From Streptomyces aurantiogriseus (GTDB lineage: Bacteria > Actinomycetota > Actinomycetes > Streptomycetales > Streptomycetaceae), in assembly GCF_014649375.1 (NCBI RefSeq), contig NZ_BMSX01000044.1:1-47861 (forward strand): 47,861 nt of DNA, read 5' to 3'. The notes under the pieces were generated by a model. It was not told the DNA's origin and did no database searches. It saw only the letters and a program-made list of their open reading frames with translations. Every line of letters begins with the position of its first letter. Position 1 is the stretch's first letter. The position numbers and the translations under genes were made by a program. Below, one piece after another: positions 32,770 through 39,940 of this stretch.

Positions 32770-34356
32770 ATGAACGAGTCATGGAACGCGGCCGGACCGG
32801 CCGTCGCCGCCCGCGCGGTGACCAAGACCTACGGCAACGGGGTGCGCGCGGTCCGCGGCGTGGACCTCGAGGTCCCGCCGGGCGAGATCCGGGCGGTCGT
32901 GGGTGAGAACGGCGCGGGCAAGTCCACGCTGATGAAGATGTTCTACGGCCTGGAACAGCCCACCTCGGGCGAGATCCTGGTCGGCGGACGCCCCCGCGTG
33001 CTGCGCGGCCCCTCCTCGGCGATCGCGCTCGGCGTGGGCATGGTGCACCAGAACCTCATGCTGGTGCCCTCCTTCACGGTCGCCCAGAACGTCGTCCTCG
33101 GCGTCGAACCCGGTCGCCGCGGCCTCGTCGACGCCAAGGCGGCCGTCGAGACCACGGCCCGGCTCGCCGAGGAGTCCGGACTCGCCGTCGACCCCGGGGC
33201 CCGCGTCGACGAGGTGTCGGTCGGCATGCGCCAGCGCACCGAGATCCTCAAGGCGCTCCACCGGCGGGCGAAGGTGCTGATCCTGGACGAGCCGACCGCC
33301 GTCCTGACCCCGCAGGAGACCGAGGACCTCTTCGCCGCCGTACGACGGCTGCGCGAGGGCGGGATGACCGTGCTGTTCATCTCGCACAAGCTGCGCGAGG
33401 TACGGGAGATCAGCGACACGGTCAGCGTGATGCGCGCCGGTTCCCTCGTCGGCACCGTGCCCACCGCCGACGCCACCGAACGCTCCCTCGCCGCCATGAT
33501 GGTCGGCCGCGACCTCTCCCTCGACGTCCACCGGGTCCCCGCTCGCCGGGGTGAAGTCACCCTGCGGGTGAGGAGGTTGGGGTACGAGGCGCCCACCGGT
33601 CAGTCCCTGCACCGCCTCTCCTTCGACGTCGCCGCCGGGGAGATCGTCGGCGTGGCCGGCATCGAGGGCAACGGACAGAGCGAACTCGCCGAGATCCTCG
33701 CGGGGTTGCGCCGCCCCACCGCCGGCACGATCCACGTCGGCGACACCGACACCGCCGGACTCGACGTCGCCGGCCACCGCAGGGCGGGCGTCGGCTACGT
33801 CCCCGAGGACCGGCTGCACAACGGCGCCGCACTGGACGAGTCGATCGCCGACAACCTCGTCGTCGACCGCCACGACCGCCCCCCGCTCGCCCGCCGCGGC
33901 GTCCTGCACCCCGGGGCGGTGCGCGCCCACGCCGAGCGGCTGATCGGCCAGTACGCGATCCGCACCCCCGACCCGTCCGTCCCCGTGCGCGCGCTGTCCG
34001 GCGGCAACCTGCAGAAGGTGATCGTCGCCCGCGAACTCTCCGCGCGACCACGGCTGTTGATCGCCTCCCAGGTCACGCGCGGGGTGGACATCGGCGCCAT
34101 GCGCTTCATGTACGAGCGTCTCGTCGCCGCGCGCGACAACGGCGCCGCCGTCCTGCTGATCTCCGCCGACCTGACCGAACTGCTCGCCCTCTCCGACCGG
34201 TTGCTGGTCCTCAAGGACGGCCTCCTGGCCGGCCGGTTCGACGACACCACCGGCCTCACCGAGAAGCACGTCGGCCTCTACATGCTCGGTGTCGAGCACC
34301 ACGGCCCCGAGCACCTGACGGCAGGCCTCGACACCGGCGAGGAGCCCGCCGCATGA
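32770..34356 (+). CDS. ABC nucleoside importer ATPase (double ATP-binding domain)
   Basis: The 528-residue ATPase has two domains of the sugar/nucleoside type. The first has Walker A GENGAGKST, a shifted signature VSVGMRQRTEIL and Walker B VLILDEPT. The second has the degenerate P-loop GIEGNGQSEL and signature LSGGNLQKVIVARELS. The late segment SQVTRGVDIGAMRFM corresponds to PTRGxDIGA in relatives. It energises uptake of the ligand bound by the BMP lipoprotein. It is 19 bp after that gene, and its stop overlaps the first permease start. Confidence 0.88.
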   Translation: MNESWNAAGPAVAARAVTKTYGNGVRAVRGVDLEVPPGEIRAVVGENGAGKSTLMKMFYGLEQPTSGEILVGGRPRVLRGPSSAIALGVGMVHQNLMLVPSFTVAQNVVLGVEPGRRGLVDAKAAVETTARLAEESGLAVDPGARVDEVSVGMRQRTEILKALHRRAKVLILDEPTAVLTPQETEDLFAAVRRLREGGMTVLFISHKLREVREISDTVSVMRAGSLVGTVPTADATERSLAAMMVGRDLSLDVHRVPARRGEVTLRVRRLGYEAPTGQSLHRLSFDVAAGEIVGVAGIEGNGQSELAEILAGLRRPTAGTIHVGDTDTAGLDVAGHRRAGVGYVPEDRLHNGAALDESIADNLVVDRHDRPPLARRGVLHPGAVRAHAERLIGQYAIRTPDPSVPVRALSGGNLQKVIVARELSARPRLLIASQVTRGVDIGAMRFMYERLVAARDNGAAVLLISADLTELLALSDRLLVLKDGLLAGRFDDTTGLTEKHVGLYMLGVEHHGPEHLTAGLDTGEEPAA

Positions 34357-35495
34357 CCAGCACCCTCGTCGAGACCGAGGACCGCCGGGAGTACCGGGAG
34401 ACCCGCCGGCGCGGCCTCGCCGTCGACCTCGGCACGACCCTGGCCACCGTCCTGGCCGCCCTCGTCATCGGCTTCCTCGTCATCCTCGCCACCGGCAAGG
34501 ACCCCGTCCGCGCATACGAAGCGCTGCTCACCGGCCCGCTGGAACGCTCCTTCCGCGTCGGCCGCTGGCTGGAGGACGCCACCACGCTCACCCTGCTCGG
34601 ACTGTCGGTGGCCATCCCCTTCCGGGCCCGCCAGATCAGCCTGGGCGCCGAGAGCCAGCTGTACGCCGGGGCGCTGGCGGCCGCCACCGTGGCGATCTTC
34701 CTGCCGCTGCCGTCGGTCGCCGCGGTCGTGGTGCCCCTCGTGGCGGCGGCCGCGGCGGGGGCCGGCATGGGCTTCGTGCCCGGCGCCATGAAGGCACGCC
34801 TCGGCGCCAACGAGATCGTGGCGACGCTGATGCTCAACGCCATCGTCGTCCGCGTCTACGACTACCTGGTCAACGGCCCGCTGAAGCAGCCCGGCAGCAC
34901 CGCCGTGCACTCCGAACGCATCCAGCCGGACTCCGCCCTCACCCCGCTGACCGACTGGCTCGGCATCCCCTTCGGCCGGGCCAACATCGGACTCGGCCTG
35001 ATGCTGCTCACCGCCGTCGCGCTGTGGCTGCTCCTCACCCGCACCCCGCTCGGCTACCGCATCCGCATGACCGGCGCCAACCCCGACTTCGCCGAGTACG
35101 GCGGCATCCGGGTGCCCCGCGCCATCGAGTGGAGCTTCGTCATCGGCGGCGCCGTCGCGGGCCTCGCCGGAGCCCACCTCGTGCAGGGCGTGTACGGCCG
35201 CCTCGAACCCGGACTGGCCGGGAGCCTCGCCTTCGAGGGGATCGTGGTGGCCCTGCTGGCCAGGAACAACCCGCTGGTCGTCGTGATCGCCGGGCTCTTC
35301 TACTCCTACCTGCGCGCCGGGGGCGACATCATGGAACAGCAGACCGACGTCGGCACCGAGATCGTCGTCGTCATCCAGGCGGTCATCGTGCTCCTGGTCA
35401 CCGCCCAGGCCCTGCCCGACCTGCTCAAGCGGCGCATCACCCGCAGGCAGGTGGCCCGCAAGCAGGGGGCGCGGAAGCAGGTGGGCGCCCGATGA
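34353..35495 (+). CDS. ABC nucleoside importer permease 1
   Basis: The 380-residue protein is a BPD_transp_2 permease. The long hydrophobic series starts at about residue 25 (LGTTLATVLAALVIGFLVILATG), with the marker segments SVAIPFRARQISLGAESQLYAGAL, GAMKARLGANEIVATLMLNAIVVRVYDYLVNGPL and NPDFAEYGGIRVPRAIEWSFVIGGAVAGLAGAH. It ends in a basic tail ARKQGARKQVGAR. It starts in an ATGA overlap with the ATPase and its end overlaps permease 2 likewise. Confidence 0.87.
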   Translation: MTSTLVETEDRREYRETRRRGLAVDLGTTLATVLAALVIGFLVILATGKDPVRAYEALLTGPLERSFRVGRWLEDATTLTLLGLSVAIPFRARQISLGAESQLYAGALAAATVAIFLPLPSVAAVVVPLVAAAAAGAGMGFVPGAMKARLGANEIVATLMLNAIVVRVYDYLVNGPLKQPGSTAVHSERIQPDSALTPLTDWLGIPFGRANIGLGLMLLTAVALWLLLTRTPLGYRIRMTGANPDFAEYGGIRVPRAIEWSFVIGGAVAGLAGAHLVQGVYGRLEPGLAGSLAFEGIVVALLARNNPLVVVIAGLFYSYLRAGGDIMEQQTDVGTEIVVVIQAVIVLLVTAQALPDLLKRRITRRQVARKQGARKQVGAR

Positions 35496-36427
35496 GTTCC
35501 GTGCTCGACGTCGTCCTCAGCAGCGCCTTCCTGGCGGCCGTGCTGCGGGTCGCCACCCCGTACCTCCTCGCCGCGTTCGGTGGACTGGTCGCCGAACGCG
35601 CCGGCATCAGCAACATCGCCCTGGAGGGCCAGATGCTCGCCGCCGCCTGCACCGGAGCGCTGGTCGCCGGTTACAGCGGCTCCGTCGCCCTGGGCGCCCT
35701 CGGCGGCCTCACCGTCGCGACGCTCCTCGGACTGCTGCTCGCCGCGCTGCGCCTGGAACTCGGCGCGGACGCGATCATCGCGGGCATCGGCCTCAACCTC
35801 CTCGCCTCCGGCGCCACCGCCTACGCCGTCTACACCCTCCTCGACGACAAGGGCGGCACGTCCGGCCTCAGGAGCGGCACCCTGCCGACCGTCCCCCTGC
35901 CGGGCATCGAGAGCGTCCCGGTTCTGGGCGACGCCCTCAGCGGCCAGAACCTGGTCACCTGGCTCGCCTTCCTGGCCGCGCCGTTCGTCGCCTGGCTGTT
36001 CTACCGCACCCGGTTCGGCTTCCATCTGCGGGCCGTCGGCGAGAAGCCGGACGCCGCGGCGTCCGTCGGCATCCCCGTACGACGCGTCCAGTACGCCGGT
36101 CTCGCCCTGAGCGGCGCGCTCGCCGGTCTCGCCGGGGTCTTCCTCAGCATGGGTCACGTCTCCTTCTTCGTACGGGACATGACCGCCGGCCGCGGCTTCA
36201 TCGCCCTCGCCGCGGTCTTCCTCGGCGGTCTGCGCCCCTGGGGCGTCTTCCTCGCCGCTCTCGGCTTCGGCGCGGCGGAGGCCCTGGCCGTCCAGCTCGG
36301 CACGCTCGACGTGCCGCCCCAACTCGTGTCGACGATTCCCTACGCGATGACGTTGCTGGCGCTCGCGCTGTACGCGTGGCGCCGCAAGCGCCGCGGCACG
36401 GGGGAGCCCGTCCCGGCCTCCCTCTGA
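35492..36427 (+). CDS. ABC nucleoside importer permease 2
   Basis: The 311-residue protein is the partner permease with the segment FGGLVAERAGISNIALEGQMLAAACTGAL typical of nucleoside importers, then GADAIIAGIGLNLLASGATAYAVYTL, RTRFGFHLRAVGEKPDAAASVGIPVRRVQYAGLALSGALAGLAGVFLSMG and an ending GTLDVPPQLVSTIPYAMTLLALALYAWRRKRR. With permease 1 it forms the transmembrane pore. It starts in ATGA and is last in the cassette. Confidence 0.88.
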   Translation: MSSVLDVVLSSAFLAAVLRVATPYLLAAFGGLVAERAGISNIALEGQMLAAACTGALVAGYSGSVALGALGGLTVATLLGLLLAALRLELGADAIIAGIGLNLLASGATAYAVYTLLDDKGGTSGLRSGTLPTVPLPGIESVPVLGDALSGQNLVTWLAFLAAPFVAWLFYRTRFGFHLRAVGEKPDAAASVGIPVRRVQYAGLALSGALAGLAGVFLSMGHVSFFVRDMTAGRGFIALAAVFLGGLRPWGVFLAALGFGAAEALAVQLGTLDVPPQLVSTIPYAMTLLALALYAWRRKRRGTGEPVPASL

Positions 36428-36477
36428 GCCGCCCTCCTTCCTTCCGCCTCCCGACACCACCGACCCGAAGGACACGC

Positions 36478-37905
36478 ATGCCTCGCCACAGACCCCGGGC
36501 CCACCGCGGACGCGCGGTACTCGGCACCCTGACCGCCGCCGCCCTCGTCGGCGCTCCCGCTCTCTCCCACGCATCCGCGGCCGAATCCGAACCGGAACCG
36601 ACCCCGGCCCAGCAGACCCAGCACGGCGTGACGCTGCTCGACACCCTCACCGTCCCCGCGGGGACCACGGAGTTCGGCATGCCGTTCGGCGGCCTGTCCG
36701 GCATCGACTACGACCCGGAATCCGGCGAGTACGTCGCGATCAGCGACGACCGCTCGGAGAACGGCAAGGCCCGCTTCTACACCCTCCGGCTCCCCTTGAC
36801 CGGGGCGACCGGGGCGACCGGGGCCACCGGGGCCACCGGGGCAACCGGGGCGACTGGGCCGACCGGGGCCGCCTTCGCCACCGACAAGCCCGAACTCGAC
36901 GGCCTGACCGTGCTGGCCGACACCACGGGCGGCCCCTTCGCGGCCAAGGCCGTCGACCCCGAGGCGATCCGCTGGAACCCCGGAGGCAAGAGCCTGCTGT
37001 GGACCAGCGAGGGCGCCTCGAACGCCGGACAGCCCGCCTTCGTCCGGGAGGCGTCCGCCTCGGGCGCGTACCTGCGCGAACTGCCGCTGCCGCAGGCGTA
37101 CGCCCCGGTGAGGTCCGCCACCGGCACACTCACCGCGGGAGTCCGCAACAACCAGGCCCTGGAAGGCCTCACCCTCTCCCCGGACGGCCGCAAGGCCGTC
37201 ACCGTCACCGAGAACGCCCTGGTCCAGGACGGCCCGGCCGCTAACCTGACGACCAGGAGTCCGTCCCGGCTGCTGGTGACGGACCGTCGCACCGGCGAGC
37301 CGGAGGCCGAGTACGTCTACGAGGTCGACCCCGTCTCGGACGCGCCCACCGCACCGCTGCCCCCGCCCGTCAACACCTACTCCGCCGACCGGGGCGTCTC
37401 CGAGATCCTCGCCGTCAACGAGACCGACCACCTCACCGTCGAGCGGTCCTTCGCCTCCGGCGTCGGCTTCGCCATCCGCGTGTACTGGACCAGCACGCTC
37501 GGCGCCACCGACGTCAGCGGCAAGGACGCCCTGTCCGGCACCGAGACACCCATGCGGAAGAAGCTGCTCTACGACTTCACCCTCTCCGGAACCGACGCCG
37601 ACAACGTCGAGGGCATCACCTGGGGACCGACCCTGCCCGACGGCTCCCGCACCCTCGTCCTCGTCTCCGACGACAACTTCGGCTTCAACGGCGGCGTCAC
37701 CAAGTTCCATCTGCTGTCCGTCCGCCCCCGCCTGCTGGCGGCCAGAACCCCGGACGTCAACGGCGACGGCACCGTCGACGCCCGGGACCTGGCGGCCGTC
37801 CCGACCTCCGGCGACGCCGGTGACCTGGACGGCAACGGCCGTACGGACGCCCGGGACATACGCCTCTGGATCACCTACACCCACACCTTCCGCACCGCAC
37901 CGTAG
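36478..37905 (+). CDS. Secreted phytase/esterase-like protein with collagen-like insert and dockerin-like calcium repeats
   Basis: The 475-residue protein has a Sec signal (RRGRAVLGTLTAAALVGAPALSHASA, about residue 38), then the esterase-like-activity-of-phytase domain (FGMPFGGLSGIDYDPESGEYVAISDDRSENGKARFYTLRL; QALEGLTLSPDGRKAVTVTE; NVEGITWGPTLPDGSRTLVLVSDDNF). An insert after LPL reads (TGA)n with Thr-Gly-Ala, a collagen-like triplet stretch. The C-terminus carries two calcium-loop repeats, DVNGDGTVDARD and DLDGNGRTDARD, as in dockerin type I. GAAGGA lies upstream of the ATG. The substrate may be a phosphate ester; no catalytic proof. Confidence 0.78.
   Translation: MPRHRPRAHRGRAVLGTLTAAALVGAPALSHASAAESEPEPTPAQQTQHGVTLLDTLTVPAGTTEFGMPFGGLSGIDYDPESGEYVAISDDRSENGKARFYTLRLPLTGATGATGATGATGATGATGPTGAAFATDKPELDGLTVLADTTGGPFAAKAVDPEAIRWNPGGKSLLWTSEGASNAGQPAFVREASASGAYLRELPLPQAYAPVRSATGTLTAGVRNNQALEGLTLSPDGRKAVTVTENALVQDGPAANLTTRSPSRLLVTDRRTGEPEAEYVYEVDPVSDAPTAPLPPPVNTYSADRGVSEILAVNETDHLTVERSFASGVGFAIRVYWTSTLGATDVSGKDALSGTETPMRKKLLYDFTLSGTDADNVEGITWGPTLPDGSRTLVLVSDDNFGFNGGVTKFHLLSVRPRLLAARTPDVNGDGTVDARDLAAVPTSGDAGDLDGNGRTDARDIRLWITYTHTFRTAP
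36799..36870 (+). repeat. Eight 9-bp tandem repeats encoding a collagen-like stretch
   Basis: Eight units of consensus ACCGGGGCG run without break and encode Thr-Gly-Ala triplets; the seventh is ACTGGGCCG (Thr-Gly-Pro). All are nine bases, so slippage changes length by three residues without shifting frame. Confidence 0.9.
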
Positions 37906-38266
37906 GTCTCGTCACGCCGCCGCCCGCCGCCCGTCCTCCTCCCCGGCGCCCGTCCTCCTCCCCGGCGCCGAAGCCGAGGGTGCGGCGGCGGTGGACGATG
38001 AACTCCTCCAGCGGAGCGGGCATCCCCCGCCGGCCGTGGAGCGCGGCAGGGCCGGCCACGGACCCGCACGCGGCGGGATCGCCGGTCCAGGTGACGACGA
38101 CAAGGTCCCGGGCGAGCTCCCACAGCTCCCCGTCGGGGCCGGGAACGGCCGGCTCCACCACGCACACCCGCGCCCCCGTTCCAGCCGTGCCCAGCCTGTC
38201 GTCGACCCGGTCGACGGCCCACCGCAGCTCGTACCCGGGCGTGCCGTCGAGCGCGAACTCGTACAC
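37871..38266 (-). CDS. Hypothetical protein
   Basis: This 131-residue frame has strong G/C third-position bias through VYEFALDGTPGYELRW and APLEEFIVHRRRTLGFG, which argues for a real gene. The GTG at 38266 has no clear ribosome site, and no better start is visible upstream. The end overlaps the phytase-like gene by 35 bp on the opposite strand, and the last 30 residues are Gly/Arg-rich with two Cys. No family is recognised. It may belong with the downstream MbtH gene, 76 bp away on the same strand. Confidence 0.4.
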   Translation of the reverse strand: MYEFALDGTPGYELRWAVDRVDDRLGTAGTGARVCVVEPAVPGPDGELWELARDLVVVTWTGDPAACGSVAGPAALHGRRGMPAPLEEFIVHRRRTLGFGAGEEDGRRGGGRAAGGGVTRPTVRCGRCGCR

Positions 38267-38342
38267 CGGCGGCGCACCGACGAGGGGCCTGTCGGGGCGG
38301 TGAGGGGGCCGGCGCGCGGCCGCATCCGGGCCCCGGCGATGC

Positions 38343-38564
38343 TCAGTTGCCGCCCGCGGCCATCGCCTCCCGCAGGCTCTTCGGGCGCAGGTCCGTCCAG
38401 TGCTGCTCGACGAAGTCGAGGCACTCCTGCCGTCCGGCCTCGCCGAAGACGATCCGCCAGCCGTCGGGAACCTCCACGAACGACGGCCACAGGGAGTGCT
38501 GTTCCTCCTCATTCACCAGGACGTAGAACCGGCCGTCCGCTTCGTCGAACGGGTTGCTGCTCAC
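38343..38564 (-). CDS. MbtH-like protein
   Basis: The 73-residue protein has the complete MbtH signature: NPFDEADGRFYVLVNEEEQHSLWPSFVEVPDGWRIVFGEAGRQECLDFVEQHWTDLRPKSL. MbtH proteins bind NRPS adenylation domains and make them soluble and active. It starts at GTG with GGAGG five bases upstream. It is transcribed divergently from the thioesterase and synthetase genes across 456 bp, rather than in one operon with them as is more usual. Confidence 0.94.
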   Translation of the reverse strand: MSSNPFDEADGRFYVLVNEEEQHSLWPSFVEVPDGWRIVFGEAGRQECLDFVEQHWTDLRPKSLREAMAAGGN

Positions 38565-39020
38565 AGTCGCCTCCAATTCCCGTGCTGTTGCCGATCCGAC
38601 CGGTGTCCTGTCCGACAGGACATAGCGGGTCCGGTGCGTCCGGCGAACTCGTCGGGAGCGTACGGGAGGTTGTCCCGGCGACGGGACGAAAACGCCACGC
38701 CCAGGGCCACCGGAATGCCGATGGATCGTGGTCCCTTGCTCGCGTCGGACGGGGGCTCCTACGATCGGCGCGAGCAAGGGGCTGGGTGGATCCGTTCCAC
38801 CTGTCCCGCCGTCCGGGAACGCCGCGTGAACGCCCTCGACTCATGCGAGATGCCACGCGAAGGTCGTCCCTCCCTTCGGCACCGCGCTCCGGTTGCGATT
38901 TCGCAGGGAAATCATCGAAGAACCGCCTTTCGCAAAGAAGAACCACCTTTTTCAAAAGACGTCGGAAGACGTTCGGGAAAATCGTCCGGGAAATCGTCCG
39001 GGAAGGTCTGGGGGAGAGGC
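38565..39020. promoter_or_regulatory. NRPS divergent control region with three kinds of short tandem repeat
   Basis: This 456-bp gap between MbtH (-) and thioesterase (+) must hold both promoters. Its right part is AT-richer than its surroundings. 38917-38936 and 38937-38956 are 20-bp direct repeats, 17/20 identical (both start GAAGAACCRCCTTT). Then GACGTCGGAA/GACGTTCGGG (10 bp) follows at 38958-38977, and GGGAAAATCGTCC/GGGAAATCGTCC (12-13 bp) at about 38976-39000. Direct repeats at one or two helical turns suit an activator such as a SARP. Confidence 0.5.
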
Positions 39021-39830
39021 ATGGGGACGCATCCGCGGGATGGGTCGCAGGACGCGGGGCTCGTGGTGGAGAGCCCCTTCGTCTGGCGGGCGCGGCGCAA
39101 GGACTGCCGGCACCGCCTGATCTGCTTCCCCCACGCCGGCGGCGGCGCCGGCGCCTTCTCCGGGTGGGCGCACCGGCTGCCGCCCGGGATCGAACTCGTC
39201 GCCGTCCAGCTGCCGGGTCGTCAGAACCGCGTCCTGGAGGAGCCGGCGACCGAGGTCGGCCCGCTGGTCCGGGACGTGATGCGAGCCCTGCGCCCACTGC
39301 TGGCAGGCCCGTTCTCCCTCTTCGGGCACTCGTGCGGGGCCCTGCTGGCCTTCGAGGTGGCCCAGGCGCTCGGTGTGCGGGGCGGCCCGCGGCCCGCCCA
39401 CCTGTTCCTGTCCGGGGAGTCCTCGCCCCGCGCGGCCCTCGGCCGGCCGCAGCTGCACCGGCTGTCCCAGGAGGAGTTCCGCGCCCGGGTGCTGAGCCTG
39501 GGCGGCTTCGACGAGGAGGTCACCGAGGACGAGGACGCGCTGGAGATCCTGCTGCCGCTCGTGATGGCGGATTTCCGGCTCTGGGAACGCCACCGGATCG
39601 TGCCCGCCCCGCGACTCGACGTACCCGTCACGGTGCTGGTCGGCGATTCCGACGTCCGTGCGCCCCTCGACAGCCTCGACGCCTGGCGCGGCCACACGAA
39701 TGCGGAGTTCGACATCCGGGTGTATCCGGGTGGTCACTTCTATCTCTTCGACGACCCCGTGCAGAGCGAACTCCTCGACTTCATCGCCCGCACCCTGCTG
39801 ATTCCCGAGCGTGAATCGCGCGCCGTGTGA
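39021..39830 (+). CDS. Type II thioesterase
   Basis: The 269-residue alpha/beta hydrolase has the editing thioesterase pattern: RLICFPHAGGGAGAFSGWA, PLLAGPFSLFGHSCGALLAFEVA with catalytic Ser104, VGDSDVRAPLDSLDAW with the Asp, and YPGGHFYLFDD with the His. It removes wrong acyl groups from carrier proteins of NRPS/PKS lines. The ATG has GGGGGAGAGG five bases upstream; long upstream open sequence is non-coding in look. It precedes the synthetase by 110 bp and would be co-transcribed with it. Confidence 0.92.
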   Translation: MGTHPRDGSQDAGLVVESPFVWRARRKDCRHRLICFPHAGGGAGAFSGWAHRLPPGIELVAVQLPGRQNRVLEEPATEVGPLVRDVMRALRPLLAGPFSLFGHSCGALLAFEVAQALGVRGGPRPAHLFLSGESSPRAALGRPQLHRLSQEEFRARVLSLGGFDEEVTEDEDALEILLPLVMADFRLWERHRIVPAPRLDVPVTVLVGDSDVRAPLDSLDAWRGHTNAEFDIRVYPGGHFYLFDDPVQSELLDFIARTLLIPERESRAV

Positions 39831-39892
39831 AAACGCGGGCAGGCGCGCGCAATCGAGTGAAGCGGCCCGCGCACGCCCGAGCGGTCGCCGTA

Positions 39893-39924
39893 CCCATCCG
39901 CCCATCCGTCCATCCGCCCATCCT
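39893..39924. repeat. Four 8-bp tandem repeats in the thioesterase-NRPS gap
   Basis: Units CCCATCCG, CCCATCCG, TCCATCCG and CCCATCCT run without a break and end 16 bp before the synthetase ATG. Since the unit is not a multiple of three, copy change would alter spacing here, not protein. No ribosome site is visible in this leader. Confidence 0.75.
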
Positions 39925-39940
39925 TACGAGTCCGTGACAC

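Noticed and set aside
36795..36875. Regulatory direct repeats in 36799-36870
   Set aside because: The units are nine bases, in frame within a gene, and encode a clean Thr-Gly-Ala series, so a protein-level repeat is the simpler reading.
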